From NCBI GenBank assembly GCA_026260175.1, contig JAKCWW010000034.1, positions 19,502-83,501 of the forward strand: a stretch of DNA of 64,000 nucleotides, in the 5' to 3' direction. Source of the stretch: Reticulitermes lucifugus (lineage: Eukaryota; Arthropoda; Insecta; Blattodea; Rhinotermitidae). The translations under genes and the position numbers were made by a program. How positions within the stretch are numbered: the first letter of the stretch is position 1; each line of letters begins with the position of its first letter. Shown here piece after piece: positions 45,651-58,814 of the stretch. The notes beneath the pieces are model-generated. The model saw nothing but the letters and a program-made list of their open reading frames with translations. It was not told the DNA's origin and searched no databases.

Positions 45651-47245
45651 TCTGAAAAGGGACAACGTCTAAAATGACTCCGGCTAAGTTACCAGACGCG
45701 TATCCAGAATTTTTTAATAGAGGGGAGGGGGTGCTGAACCTGAGGCTACATATAATTTATGTTTGATTTTAAAAACTATTTTACAAAAATCATACCATAT
45801 ACTTAACTATGACATGACATTTTTGCAACTAAATTTATATATGTATAGTACGAAAATACATGTTCCACGACTCACCCACCTAATTTAAATAAAAGGTATA
45901 ATATTCTTGATTTGGGGGAGGGTTGCAACACGGCAATTCCCCCTGAAGTGTGCCCTTAAAATTTAGAGACGTTGGCGAGTGAAATTTAGACTCTCCACAA
46001 TTTCCACACTTTGTGTAGGGCCATCTAATAATACGGAACACCTTCAAAATTTGTGGACCAGACTTCGCGTCATGAGACTTAGAATTGGAGGACTATATAG
46101 GCCAACATATAACATGTTATGGCGATGACTGAACTGTAGAGGTTCCGTAGTTTTTAAGTTTGCTTAAACATGATGATAAATAATCAGTTAGTAGATAAGA
46201 ATTTGTAAGTATACGGTTTAGGCCTGTCTGAAGATAATACAGGCTATCGGACTTTGCATGGATCCACTGAGGGCAAAACATACAATAATACAAAAATACA
46301 AGAGCCAGTGTACGTTTTTCAGTGAAATCTTAAAGCAATTATCTCTAATATTCTTTATACACGTAGCTCACCAGAGTTTGTTCTGTTCCGCCTCATAAAT
46401 ATGCCTAATTTTATAAGCATGAGTACTTTTGCACACACAATATGATTCAATAGTCCCTCTGTCTTAGAAAATGTATAAGAAACACATAGATCTCTGGAAT
46501 AGAATCCGAAACAGAATACAAAAAATTGCAAATCCGTCAAACCAGCCTCATATGAATCAATCAAAATTTGTCGCTGTGGAAAATAAGAAAATGTAATATC
46601 GTATAAAAAAATATGTAAATGAACAGACACAAAAATTATAGAACTATATATTTAGGTTATATTATGTTACGGTATTATTAATAAAGCGCGTTTCTTTGCA
46701 AGAGCTTTACTTTCAATAAAGTGGACGCTACTGAAACGATTACAAATCTTATTCATTAAGACAACTTTACGAAAAGGAATCTGTCCCCGCTGACCAGAAT
46801 TCTGTTTATATTTATTTATTTATTTAGGTTCTATCCGGCAAATATACACTTTTATTTTCTATTATTCAATACATATATTTCATTGAAGATTGCCCAACAT
46901 GTTACGAAACTTATATGAGGTTCATCTTCAGGGACATCTGTTTTAAATTACACCAGCCCTTCTTCAAAGGTACATGTTAGGTTATACACTTTGCAATGTT
47001 GTCTTTGTTGTCTTGGTTACTATATATCAGGTTGTATGTTTGCTTGTGGGTGGTTGGGACAGTTTATATGCCTACCGCTAACCCGCAACATTGTGATCAT
47101 TGGCTGTACGGTAATATCAAACACAGAAAATATCAGTAAGTACAGCCTGTTTCAGTTTTGCAACATAAACCCAGGCTGTGGTTGCTCAGCGACCAGACGA
47201 CAATAAAAATGAGAACATATGATCCTACATAATTTGATTAATAAG
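45651..47245. other. no gene; possible TE debris at 45690-45800
   Basis: ACCAGACGCGTATCCAGAAT followed by a G-rich run resembles ends of DNA-transposon relics, but no partner end is visible. Confidence 0.35.
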
Positions 47246-47249
47246 CCTC

Positions 47250-47495
47250 TATTTTTTTTCACGGCCCGACAGCTCCTAGTGGGCCAGGGCCTCCTCATTA
47301 TCGAGGTTTCCAGATCACAGACACAACACATTCTGTAGGACTCCTCTGGGCGATTGATCAGTCCGACGCAGAGGTCTCTACCTGACAACACAACACTCAC
47401 AAGAGACAGACCCGGTCGGGATTCGAACCTCTAATCCTAACAAGCGAACGGTCGCAGACCCACGCCTTAGACCGCGCTGCCACTTGGATTGGCCT
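47250..47495 (-). mobile_element. tRNA-derived SINE, family C
   Basis: Same layout as 11695-11960: T-rich tail, CCCGACAGCTCCTAGTGGGC, GACTCCTCTGGGCGA, CTCTACCTGACAACACAACA, then the B box (complement of GGGATTCGAACC) and head. The flanking duplication is not clear. Confidence 0.8.
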
Positions 47496-47499
47496 AAGT

Positions 47500-49320
47500 G
47501 GCTATTAATTTTTACGATTATCGTCAAATGATTACTTTTTATTAAAACTAATTTTATTCTCGAAAGTCAAATCACGGGCTAAATAAGGCCTATTATTTTA
47601 CGATACTGTCATTACTGATGTTTTATTATATTCCATAGATATCACAATGATTCGCTACCCTACCCATGCGCATCCCATTCGCCAAGAACCAAAAAATAAC
47701 TAACAAACTCCGTTCATGGTTCAGAAGCTACTAATCGTATCGTTACTTAAGGAAAACCCAGTCTTTGACATAGTTCTAAATCTCATTATCATGTTCACAA
47801 CTATCCGCCACTGGATCCTATCCTGACCCTTTACCTTTACGATAAATCTCTGTGTTCTCTCAAAATTCTGTGTACATTTCTCATCTCTTCCGTGGTACTG
47901 TACGTCCTTCCTGTTTCAGTCTCTTGATTTGGTGACAAGTAGATCTAAAACTATAATTATCAAGGGAATAAATAACTAATTTAATTCCAAGACGTTAAAT
48001 ATTAACCAACGCGGCTACAAATATTTGTCTTGCATTAACTTGTGTACGGTAATTATTGTGACATAGGCCTGTAGAATCTTACTTACAGAACCGGAATACT
48101 TTAAGAGATATGTTTACCACATGTGCCTCTTTTGAATGAAGTATCTGTCCCTAACCCCTGTCTCTATCTCATCTCATCCCGAGAAGATGAACAAAAGACG
48201 AAAACAACCAGGAAATGACGTCATGAATCACTGTCTTTATGCTGTTCCTCTCAAACTGAACAGCAAGCAAAACCGCTGTGGCGTAGAGCCTACAGTAGAA
48301 TCCTCAGCGTTTTGTTATTACGAGAAAGATCGCGGCGTGATTCTCGCTTGTTCAGATTTTCTTAAATAAATGATGTAATTCTTCACCTCCGCTCTCTGTT
48401 GAATGGATAGTACGCTGCCTCTGCCTGTTCAAATAGACTAATAAAACACCAGCGAACATAAAAGCACCTTACTTAATACGTAAAAGCTGTCTAAAACAGA
48501 ATCAGGGTTGAAGAGTGAGCTCACTGTATAGAAAAATATTTATAGTCCAAATAATACTTAATAAGAAGTACGTATTTTTATATATTACATTAGAAGGTTT
48601 ATGATTGATTATGTGACTATGTAATCCAATCATAACGGACGTAGTTACGTTCAGTGTCTGACAGATGGCCTACATCCCCAGGTGTTTTCGATGTGTACAT
48701 AATTTTACCTGTAACAACTTTTCCGTTTAATTCCTAACCAGCTTTATTCACCAGTATTCTAAAATAGCATTTCATAAATATAAACTATGGGACCTTAACA
48801 AGATTATTTATTGTTAACTCTTCATATAATTTGTTTCGTAATACGCTTCCTAAAATTTCTTTAGAAAGTAGTATTCCCATCACAAATCGGAAAAAAGTCC
48901 GACCTTAAACTAATGTGTGCTGATAATTTAACACTGTAGGTCTAGCTTACTACTAAAAACAAAAATAAAGTAACAAAAATAAGAGGAAAGAAAGATGAAA
49001 GAAGAAAGAAAATAGACATGATAACTTCGTTTTGTTTTCTTGCAGGAATTCTGTTGTGAAGCTGAAGTATAGAAGACATTCTGCTCTGACATTGAATGCG
49101 CTCGACGGACCTGAAGTAATTCGGGTCACGGCAGACAAAAGGGAACCAGCACCTCCCTACCTTGATGCACTTGCAGGCCATCAGAAATGAACTGCCCTAA
49201 CCGCAATTATCTGCTGTTCACAGACTAAAATTCTCGAAGTTATATGTTATACGTATATAAATTCACAAAAGAACCATACCACTGCTTTCGCCAAATATTT
49301 GCATTCTAACTACACTAAAT
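47500..49320. other. no gene; purine-rich run near 48957-49017
   Basis: An A/G-rich strand-asymmetric stretch is visible. ORFs there are low-complexity. Confidence 0.5.
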
Positions 49321-49322
49321 GA

Positions 49323-49545
49323 GACGGGTAGTGTAGTCGGTATAGTGACTGACTATGGGCAGAACAACAGAAGAATTTCAATTTCCAACAGGCCAAACAG
49401 ACTTATTTGTTTTCCAAACCGGCTCCGGGCCCTCTACAAGGAAAACTCCTATTATAAGTGTAGGAGCGTGTTTCCAAGGGAGTAAAGCAGCCGAGGCGTG
49501 AAGCTAACTATTCACCTTCATCAGACTTTGAAGTAAAGAATGAGT
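49323..49545 (+). mobile_element. tRNA-derived SINE, family A, plus orientation, diverged
   Basis: The head GGTAGTGTAGTCGGTATAG, then TGACTGACTATGG, matches the reverse complement of the family A head. The body has AGCAGCCGAGGCGTGAAGC and CACCTTCATC near the end. The B box is degraded. Confidence 0.65.
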
Positions 49546-49904
49546 GGACTTTATCCCATATGTTTTTATGCCGGTCAATAGAACACGTTTTCCTTTACAT
49601 TTATTGAATTTTATAAACAAATTGAATTACGTCCCATTAAACATTTTCGAAAATATATTTCCTAATTCGACCCTTTACTCATATTGGGACTCCACTCCAC
49701 CCCAAAAAATGATACTGACCAAGTTTCCGATGTTATATTTTCTTAACTACGACATACATAAGTAGCCCTAACGTGTGCCTAAAACTATGCATTACTTCAT
49801 AAGGAAGAACAGGAATTTAGATCGTTTAGGCCTTAAAAATAGGAAAATTTTAATTTGCTGTCGGTACCTAACTGGAATTTTTGGTAAGGGTCAGTCATCC
49901 AAAC

Positions 49905-50135
49905 AGAGGTAAAAAGGGGAATGTCCCGTACATGCCATGAAGGCAAAGAGGAAAGGTAGAAGTATTGTCCCACTCAGTCAACGTCACGTTCCGGCCGCTT
50001 TATCTCCAGGAAAGAACCCCGGGACTCATTGGGTTACAGGTTTAGTGGGTCACAGAATCGGTGTGGACGTGTTTGGAGATGAGGAAATTTGCCACGGCTG
50101 AGAATCGCAATCCTGTCTTCCCAGCCCGCGGCCGT
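49905..50135 (-). mobile_element. SINE family A, partial
   Basis: ATGCCATGAAGGCAAAGAGG, CACGTTCCGGCCGCTTTATC, GGGACTCATTGGGTTACAGG and CGGTGTGGACGTG follow the family body in order. Confidence 0.7.
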
Positions 50136-50846
50136 AGGAAAAACGCAAGTCCACTAAACAGATTAAACAAGGGCTACATAGAAACCATGGTAACTACAGT
50201 AACAAAGGATCTGATAGTTTTAACGTCCATATCAAAGCTATTAAGAGCATATGGGTGCGTTCAGACTCTGTCTTGACTATCACAACATGCAAATAAATCA
50301 TTCGACAAAAAAGAATTTACAGCTTCTTGTGTGGAACTAATTTTTTTCTGCCGTGTCCTGCAATACTAACTTTACGTCACTGAATCTCTAAGGTGCAACC
50401 TTTATAAGCAACATTACACTTGTGAAGTGCCCAACAGGTGTATGGACAATTGGAACTTTTGTAAAAAGATATAATTTATCAGAAACACACTTCGTGCTGG
50501 AGGGACAGTCAATATAATGATTTCAGAGTCGGTGTGATAGGTCTGCAGTAGGCCACAGGCTGCGGTAACTTGAATTTTTGAAACACTTCCCACCGACATA
50601 TTGTTGCGGAAATGATCTAGATGTACCCGTTTCGAATCTCGATCCAATGCAGGCTATCATGCACTTTTCCTTATCTCTGCATGAAATATCAGTACAGTAT
50701 CTTCACACAGACAAAAACATTCCCTTACAAACCCTTGCCGTTTTAATATTCTTTTTCATCTTCCCTCGTTTTTCAGCGCCACATAAATTCTGTAGTTAAA
50801 ACAATCATTAAACATTAAGCAAGAATTTAATTTCATCCATCTTTGT

Positions 50847-50857
50847 GGGGGGGGGGG
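50847..50857 (+). repeat. homopolymer G11
   Basis: Eleven consecutive G, unusual in this AT-rich region. Confidence 0.95.
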
Positions 50858-51007
50858 TGTCTATGACTAATATCGCCACGCTACCACATAGGGCGTAGGC
50901 CTACTTAAAACGGCCTCGCTTTGCGTTTTGTTTACACTTTTGCTTTACTAAAATTTCTAGTGAGAATAAGCCAAATAATTTTGTAGGACAAAAATCTGCT
51001 CTGGCTC

Positions 51008-51265
51008 GATGAAGGTAAAGGTAAATTTATTCTTTTGCACGCCATGAAGACGTATGGAAAAATGGAGGTACAGAGTCCCTCTCTCTTAAACTCGAGATTG
51101 AATGGAGGTGAGTGACCAGTCACGCCCCAATCGCTTTATATCTAAGTGGAGCAAAAATCATTGCATTTTTAATGGAAAGCTGTGTGGGCCTCACAGCCGA
51201 TCCAGACAATCTGCAGAATAGAAGAAATTCTTACGCTCGCTAGAAATCGAATTGCAACCACGTAA
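51008..51265 (-). mobile_element. SINE family A, diverged copy with AAAGGTAAAT-type tail
   Basis: The tail AAGGTAAAGGTAAAT at 51010-51024, then GCACGCCATGAAGACGTATG, AACTCGAGATTGAATGGAGG and a decayed head (AGAAATCGAATTGCAACC). Confidence 0.7.
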
Positions 51266-51269
51266 ACAT

Positions 51270-52285
51270 AGGGGTGTTTAGCCCTTACACCTTTAAGTAA
51301 CCCAAGAATCAGTCACGGTTGTGGTCTGGCTCAAAAATGAAGCATTTAAAAAGCAAACGATTCTAAGCTCTGAGAACTAGGTCCTCGAGATAAGGTGTTG
51401 GACAAACAGAATCTGTGAACATGACCTAAGAGTGCCATTCTTCCCGACACGAGCAGCGCCAACATCTTACCCCACTTTAACTGCCGCATTGATTGTCAGC
51501 ACGCACCTAAGAACAGCCCCTGGCCACAGAAGGTCGGAAAATAAAACACTCAAACATGTTTTCCTAACACATTCTAGAAAGACTACCCTAATATTTTTAT
51601 AAATACCTTGTACTGATGTCAAATATATGCTGTTACATCAGGAGTGGGTATTCATTTTTACTGACAGGACAAATGCGACTATTTAGAAGAGATCCAAGCA
51701 TGACAACCTCTCAAAACTTCCTTCCTTTCTTCTCTTTTAGGATCGTTAAAGAGGTACCGATTATTTGCATTAACTGACCACAAAGTCTAGGTAGCTAATC
51801 CTGCACTAAAATGCATAAAACGACAAAGTAAACAAGATTAACAAGATAAAAATTAACCACAATTATATTTAAACATTCAGTTCCTACCATGTAGTAAACC
51901 CACTCCAACTCGAATACAGGAGCCAAATACTGAATGCTCTATAACGGGGGAAAAAAAATTGTTTGTTCTGACATGTACACAAATTACTGAACCGTGGGCA
52001 GAATGTAGAATTTATGAATGTTAAACCTGGTAGTACTTATAGTAACCTATGGGCTGTAAGGTGTTAATAGTGAATTCGGAGAAGATATCCTTAACATGTA
52101 TTGGCATTTTCAAATACGATACTGATTAAGCCTAAACTGAATCTAGAATGTATCAAGTTATACACACTATGTCGTAGAAACTTGCGTTTACCTTAAACAT
52201 TTTCAGCTTTTATTGACGTACTTCTGAGATTATAACAATTTCACTACACCATGTGATAAAGTCATGCTAATAAAGGACAGAATGA
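51270..52285. other. no gene or clear element
   Basis: Nothing recognised. Confidence 0.5.
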
Positions 52286-52289
52286 CATA

Positions 52290-52520
52290 CAGCAGTGCCG
52301 TCGGTGCAGTGACTGTGTTATGGGATGTGGCGACTGAGGCATAGTAGTTTGATTCCCGGCAGGGAAAAGAAAATTTTTGTTTTCTCCAAAGGGTCCAGAC
52401 CTTCTCTGGAACCAACTGAAGCTCTTATTCAATGTGTATCTGAGCTCCTTCCCGGAAAGGTGTAAATCGCCGCCTACACGAAACTTACATATTCACGCAT
52501 CCACCGGTCTCCGGAATTCC
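52290..52520 (+). mobile_element. SINE-like element, unassigned family
   Basis: The A-box-like GTGCCGTCGGTGCAGTGACT and B-box-like TAGTTTGATTCCCGGCAGG are spaced like a tRNA-derived head, followed by a body (GGGTCCAGACCTTCTCTGG, GAGCTCCTTCCCGG) not seen elsewhere in the window. Confidence 0.55.
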
Positions 52521-52708
52521 TCTTGAAAATTTTGAACCTTGAAGCTAAGACCACTAGGTGTTCTCTAAATGGCGAGAACCGAATACCCATTAACACGGTG
52601 TCATAACCATAAAAAAGGAAACCCCAACTACACGGCTACATAAACCTAAAAACTTGCGAGATAAACGGTGGTTTATTGACGTCGTTTATTTTGAAAAAAG
52701 AGAGACAA

Positions 52709-52728
52709 AGAGAGAGAGAGAGAGAGAG
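52709..52728 (+). repeat. (AG)n microsatellite
   Basis: About ten AG units. Confidence 0.9.
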
Positions 52729-53274
52729 TAGTATGTTTCAGCAGTGAAGAAGCTTCAAATCCACCAGTGCTGAAAAAAATACGTAACAGTCATGAAGTAC
52801 ACGTGGCCAATACCAACTCTCAGCCTTTGTATTTCATTTAGCATGAATTAAAGGAATGTGAACATATTGAGAGGGGTGAAGTTGATTTAGTATAGTAGTA
52901 TTCAATGCACCAACTTTGCAACCTAACTAGGCTATAGGCCTATATAGTAAATAATTTTCAGTCGTTTAAGCATTGTTGTATTGGAGCGATAATAATAAAG
53001 AGAAAATAAGTTTTGGACGAAATTTCATAGAAAGAACACAGTGTGGGGGTGTATGTTACTACTAAGTAAGAAAACTTCTATCGTCCTGCTCATTTTACAA
53101 AATAACAATAAGAGGTCTAAAGGCTTAATATAAAACAATAATTTCACTCTTCGTTGTGTATGACGTAAAAACTGTCTTCTGCTATGAGGAAAGATATAAA
53201 CGGTTTTGGAAAAAATAGCTCAGAAATCTGCATAAAAGGGATAAAGGAATTAGTGTAAGTTATCAAATAATAAC

Positions 53275-53440
53275 TCCACGGAGCAGAGTCCTTCCTGAGA
53301 AGCTAACAGGTCCTCACTTCCCAGGAAATTCCCCACATTTTATGGAAGCCGAAAGCTCATTACCGCATTCACAAGCGCTCGCCACCTATCCCTATCCTGA
53401 GCCAGATCAGTCCAGTCCATACCTCCTCATGTCAAATGTA
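53275..53440 (-). mobile_element. LINE ORF2 C-terminal remnant and 3' tail
   Basis: The minus-strand reading GGMDWTDLAQDRDRWRALV, then NAVMSFRLP and a stop, then the tail seen at 19.2 kb (plus-strand core TTCCCCACATTTTATGGAA). It is 5'-truncated after about 50 codons. Confidence 0.8.
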
Positions 53441-53599
53441 TTTTACGCTATTACAAGATTTAAGCAGAAAAGATTAAGGTGGAAAACAAAAGTTGGGATA
53501 TCTATAGCTGTGTCACAGAATAGTATTAATATATATCTTAGACAAATGAGCTGTGAAATTTGGAATGGATTCAACTGGCCCAGGATGGGGTAAAAATGT

Positions 53600-56500
53600 G
53601 AGCTCTTATAGTCAAAATAACAGAATATCGGAATCCACGGTGCAAAACAATTTTATGAACAGATGAATTTCTATCAAGATTTTACGAATGATTATGCTCT
53701 ATGGAGTCGGTTATTTTGTTATCAGCAGTAAGGTGCAGTTCCACTTTAACATTAAACGCCCGTTATGCTTACGGGAATGTTGATTCCTGACCACTAAGGC
53801 TACTGAACATGAAGCATTTCCTCATGAATGTTGTGAACGGACCCACGTAATTGTTCAAATTCCAAGTCGCGCAAACTCGTGAGTGGTTGTCATGGAAACA
53901 TTCCAGGGCGTGACGTATGATCTTCCCTGCTGCAGCATCCCGCTCCGCCCCCTCATCAGCCAGCTCATTGTCATTGAAATCGGTGACAAGAGAGAGCAGT
54001 AGAGCTGCTTCAGCACCCCACACACGATCAGAATTGCATACACTAAATGGGCAGGTAACATTCGGCGAAGAATACTGTCTTCTGAGATGGAACGCCGTGC
54101 AGCCTAATAGACATTTACCATAAAAATGAGACTACATGGCGTCATGCATAAGACTTGTATAATCTTTGCGATTACTGCTATAAGCATCTCAAACATAGCA
54201 GAGAATATTACAGATCTGTGATGGGAATTTATCCAATTCCAACCTGGATTGTACTGCTGACTATTCTGACAGACTTTAAAACGTGATAATTTCTAAGTTC
54301 CTCTAAGCGAAGTTCTGTACTGTAGCTTGAAAAGATCAAGAAGAATTTGTACACATTACTGAAATAATCACATAAAATATTCTTATAAGATCTCTGTCTG
54401 CTTATCCTTTCGCACTATCCATCTTCCAAAATATCTAAACAATTTATATTAAATTTCATGATGTGAGACTTTGCAGAAAGTTGCAGAAAGTGTTCTTTTT
54501 AAATTACAAGCCGCTTTTTTAATTCATGACTGATTTAAATAAACAGCCTATTAGGTCTGTTTGCAGGAGACTTGTCTGTTCTGATAGGACCTAAAAGAAT
54601 GTCATGTGTTAGGACTACATATAGATGAACTTCAAAATATGTATCTTTTATTGATGGTTTTAGGATAATTCAAAATTTTGAAATGGGGAAATCATACAGC
54701 ACGGGGAAAGATAGCACGTCTATAGGAATCCAACGAACACAGACTGCGACACGGGATGACAACGTCAATAAATGATATGGGAGTGTAATATTTAAACTAA
54801 TCTTAATTAAACATCATATGAGGATGTAGACCAGAATCAAGTGGCTCATTATGAAATCCAGTGGCAGCCTTTGAGCAATGTTATAAATTACCTTTCACCA
54901 GCTTAGCGAAAGTCAACTGATCAAGAAATCCCTTCACCAAAGATTTGGATAAAGAATACAAAATTAGGTCAAGTGGCGATGAGGAATTAGAAAGATGGCA
55001 TTTGCAGTTTTATACACTCCGATAAGTTCTTCACGGTGTCAACGGAAAGAATGCAAACACCTTCGAAAAAATGCCGTAATGATAATACATTTACTTCATA
55101 CTGGCTGTCAGAAAATTACCGGACATTTCACATTATGTCTTCACCTCTTACAGCAGAAGCATCTGTGGTCAGGTTATTTGTAAAATGACACAGAAACCCC
55201 AACATTAATTCAGTTCTAGATATTTTATTGACACTAGGGAAATGGACAGTGGTAAATTTCATAGTATCCCTCATAGCTCGAAAAATGTTTTGCTAGAACA
55301 GACAGCTCATTTTTAACTAGGCTGTTACTTGTGTCACATAATGTTTTGTCTGGTTTTACACTTTCCTGTCACGCCAGATTGTAGTTCAGTTCCATTTCGT
55401 AAAAATCCTTATCGTGTAACGAGGTACTCTTTACATCTGACAGTGATAAACCGACTTACTGGAGAGTCGAGGGTACCTGGATCATTGGCTTGCTCTGCTG
55501 CTGTCGGGCTGAATAGGTGTCAAGGTGTGTTTAGGCGGCGGGGTTTTAGCCTGCAGCACTCTTTTCTGGGAGGAAGAATGTGCTTCGTACCTTATGGACT
55601 GCACAATAATTGTGGCAGAATTCGTTCGTGTTTCACACCTTATGGCCTGTGGCAGAGTTTGTTTGGTTTTCATGAGTAGACTATTGGTGATAAATAGAGA
55701 AGCGTCCGCGACAAGTATTTTTTTTATTTATTCAAAATATATCTAAAGTCTCTAATATAAAAGGTGACTTGAAAACGATGTGGCCGGGAATGCTCGTAAC
55801 ATGTATTAACCTGTCAATTGACGGTGGTCTATATACGTACAAGGCCTGACCACATAGGCCCAGCATATATTTTAACATTTAAAATATTCAACATTTTTCC
55901 ACGTAATGAATTTTTTGTTTCGTAAAACTCTCACAGCCTGATTGTTCCCTAATTGATCAGTATTTGTAATAAGCTGCGTGTTTCCTCTGCGTAGGAAACA
56001 AATTCTTAAATGCTGTTTAGGCAATGTCCATGCTTCAAAAGTGTAATGTATTTAGATACTATTTACTTGGTGGGTCGAGGAAAACCTCAGGATATTCGAC
56101 CTCCGAACCGAAACAGAAAGCTTGGATTTCCAAATATGATGCATAAGTCCAGACTATAATAAGAACTCAACCTAGACCTTACCTCTGCAAGTTACTACTA
56201 GTCCTTGTGTTGACAAGAAATAGACCGTAATCACTCTTCAAGGCTTGTTATGGAAGCTGCGTAGATTATTCAAGTTTACCATTTATGGCCCAGTGGCTAC
56301 TTTATATACCACCAGGTTGAATATTAAAAAGTTACGTTCTGTCCACAAAGTGCATTTCTGTGGATTTTATGGCTCTTGGAACAACAACCGATTTTTAGCC
56401 AATACAGAATGAGCTTATTTTTTTTTATAATCGAGACTGAGGTTGTTTGCTCTCCTACAAACTGGATCTTGAAATATAATTCAGGTTAATATTCATATTT

Positions 56501-58570
56501 AACGGATTAATTGTGACTTTAAATAACTGCTGTTTAATGGTGTAGGGGCGTTAAAATATTATAAAAAGAAGAAGAAGAAATTTGTTAATATCATTGACTA
56601 AAAGAAGTAATTTACTAAATAAAAGAGAGAGAGAGTTTGAGAGAAGATCAAAAACTGTCCTACGAAATTTACTAAATGACGGAGAGAAAAGATTACAATT
56701 GTTACATTTACGCAGAACGTGGATTATGAGATCCTAAGCCGTACTTGAAAAATATTTCTTCGAAGACTTTTATCTAATTATGAGATGAACTTCTTTTCTG
56801 TCAATTAGCCTTGAGGAAGAAAAGTGTTCTAAGCTTTTCCAAAAGAGTCTTGTTATTTCAAATGGAAACAAAGTTAATCTAAGCGTAAAGAAAACTAATA
56901 GGTCTACTAATATAACTTGTGACAGAAAGTGTGGGAAAGTTGTATACTTTCTTAATTAAAACTCAGCAAGTTGTTTGAATGGTAAACACTTATGTTCGAT
57001 AGGTATTTGATCAAATTTTGTTTGGTTTAACCTCCTACCGTAAAAATGTTTTTTTGTTGTTTTCATTTTTCTCCGTCTTTTCAGGCGACTGCCGTTACAG
57101 GAGGATATCTGAAGCTGTTCAGGGCTGTCTCCTGTCATATACCTGCCGTATGACTACTTACGAACATGTTCAGTCTCGCTCAAAGCAACATAGCTTACCC
57201 ACTTCAAGTGTCGCAGATAAAGAAAAGCTAGTCAGTTATAGGAAAATGGTGGCCATAAATTCGACTACAAACCTACATCTAAATCATGGTTGAAGAAGCT
57301 TTGACTGTTGTGTTCGAGTAGGAATTGCCTCAGCGGACGTCATATCTTAATTCAGTTTTCATGGTCCTCCTCAAGAATAGCATGCCTTATTTTAAAGCAA
57401 ATTACAAACGCTTCTTCGGTCTAAATCCCAGGTCATATTAACAATCTTCCTATGTCCCATCAGCGTTATATCCACTTAGCAGTTTGTAAGTCGTGTAAGA
57501 AAGGATAAACAGAATGTAAGATTTACTTTGCAGTTCATTATTTCTGTCTTGCTGTGTAATTACAGTAAGTCTTACGCCTGAATATCAAGATAATGTACTT
57601 TCTGTCTTTTAGAGAGTTTTACACCTGATATATTGAGTGATCTCATCGTATCACAGAGTATGTAGGCTTATAGGCTTCGTGTAGCTGTTTACGATCCAAG
57701 TCACAGATCAGAAATGTGTTTTATAAGTACACTTTTTTGTTACTGAGCAGTAGGCCTTAATACGGCCAGTTATTTATTTACTTCTTTATTTTATCTTATT
57801 ATTACTTAACTACTCCAGTGGACATTCGGTATTCTTCACATAAGACTGCCTATTTTAGCGACTGTCCAGTTTATCAAATTCGATTTTGACACAAGAGTGT
57901 GTCTTCTCCGTAAAATTCCAAAAGGCATACTACAAAACCGAACACATTATTCTAGGGTCAGAAAAAATAAATATTCAAGTATAATATTTTCTATTAAGTC
58001 TCTATTTTTCACTTCCTTTCCTGAGATAAACAGTTCCCTATAGGACACAATATTTCACTTAATATTTCTCTTCACTGTGGACTATACGCTCCGGAGAAGT
58101 GGCATTTTTGAATGGCGTAAATTTCTTTTTAATCCATGTCCCATCTTGAGAGGGTTTTGCTGTAACTTATTGGTTGCTTCTCCACTCCGACATCTTCAGA
58201 CAAGGAAATTAGTAGTTTCAGTTGCTGATGAGTTGGTCAACTTGTGGAGAGGAAGTAATCTCCCTGACGATGAGAGAGGGGATGCATTGTGGTACCTTCT
58301 AGCATATCTTGAACCAATCTCGCATCATGTCTTCCTCTTGTGCTTCGTGTCAAGTGCAGCGATTGTTGCTCCGACAATATTTGCTATCCTGACCCCTGAA
58401 AACGTTCTCTTTTAAAATACCTTTACACAAGTAGCTGTTCCAATCTCTTGTCCGGATCTAAATTTTGTGTTTTCCCCATGCAGCCTACACATTACTTTGC
58501 TTCTGGGAAACCAATCATATTCGTTTTATACTGAAGGATTTTATGCAGCTACATATTTAACCATTAATAC
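53600..58570. other. no gene or clear element
   Basis: Long stretch with many short ORFs (for example 53769-54123, 55329-55746, 57018-57293, 58077-58415), none with a recognisable domain or consistent splice context. An exon of an unrecognised gene cannot be excluded at 58077-58415. Confidence 0.4.
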
Positions 58571-58576
58571 GGCGCT

Positions 58577-58810
58577 CAAATCACGTGAGTTGAAGTGGTT
58601 GGGGCATGTGACATATGGGAGAGAATAGAAATGCAACAAAGAGTGTTTTTTGGAAAATCTGAAAGAGTCTTAATGGAATATCTATACCTAGATGGGAGGA
58701 TATTATTCAAACGGGTCTTAAATATACAGGATGGGAGATTGTGACGGAAATTATCCGGCTCAGAGCACGGGCATATGGCGGGCTCTTGTAAGCACATTTA
58801 TGAAATTTCG
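58577..58810 (+). mobile_element. LINE ORF2 C-terminal remnant
   Basis: The plus-strand reading ELKWLGHVTYGRE followed by several stop-broken frames ending WRALVST matches the same end-of-ORF architecture (WxGHV ... WRALV) as the other LINE tails. It is clearly degenerate. Confidence 0.6.
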
Positions 58811-58814
58811 GTGT

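Noticed and set aside
53342-53593. 83-codon plus-strand ORF
   Set aside because: Its first part is the antisense of a LINE tail. The rest shows no domain.
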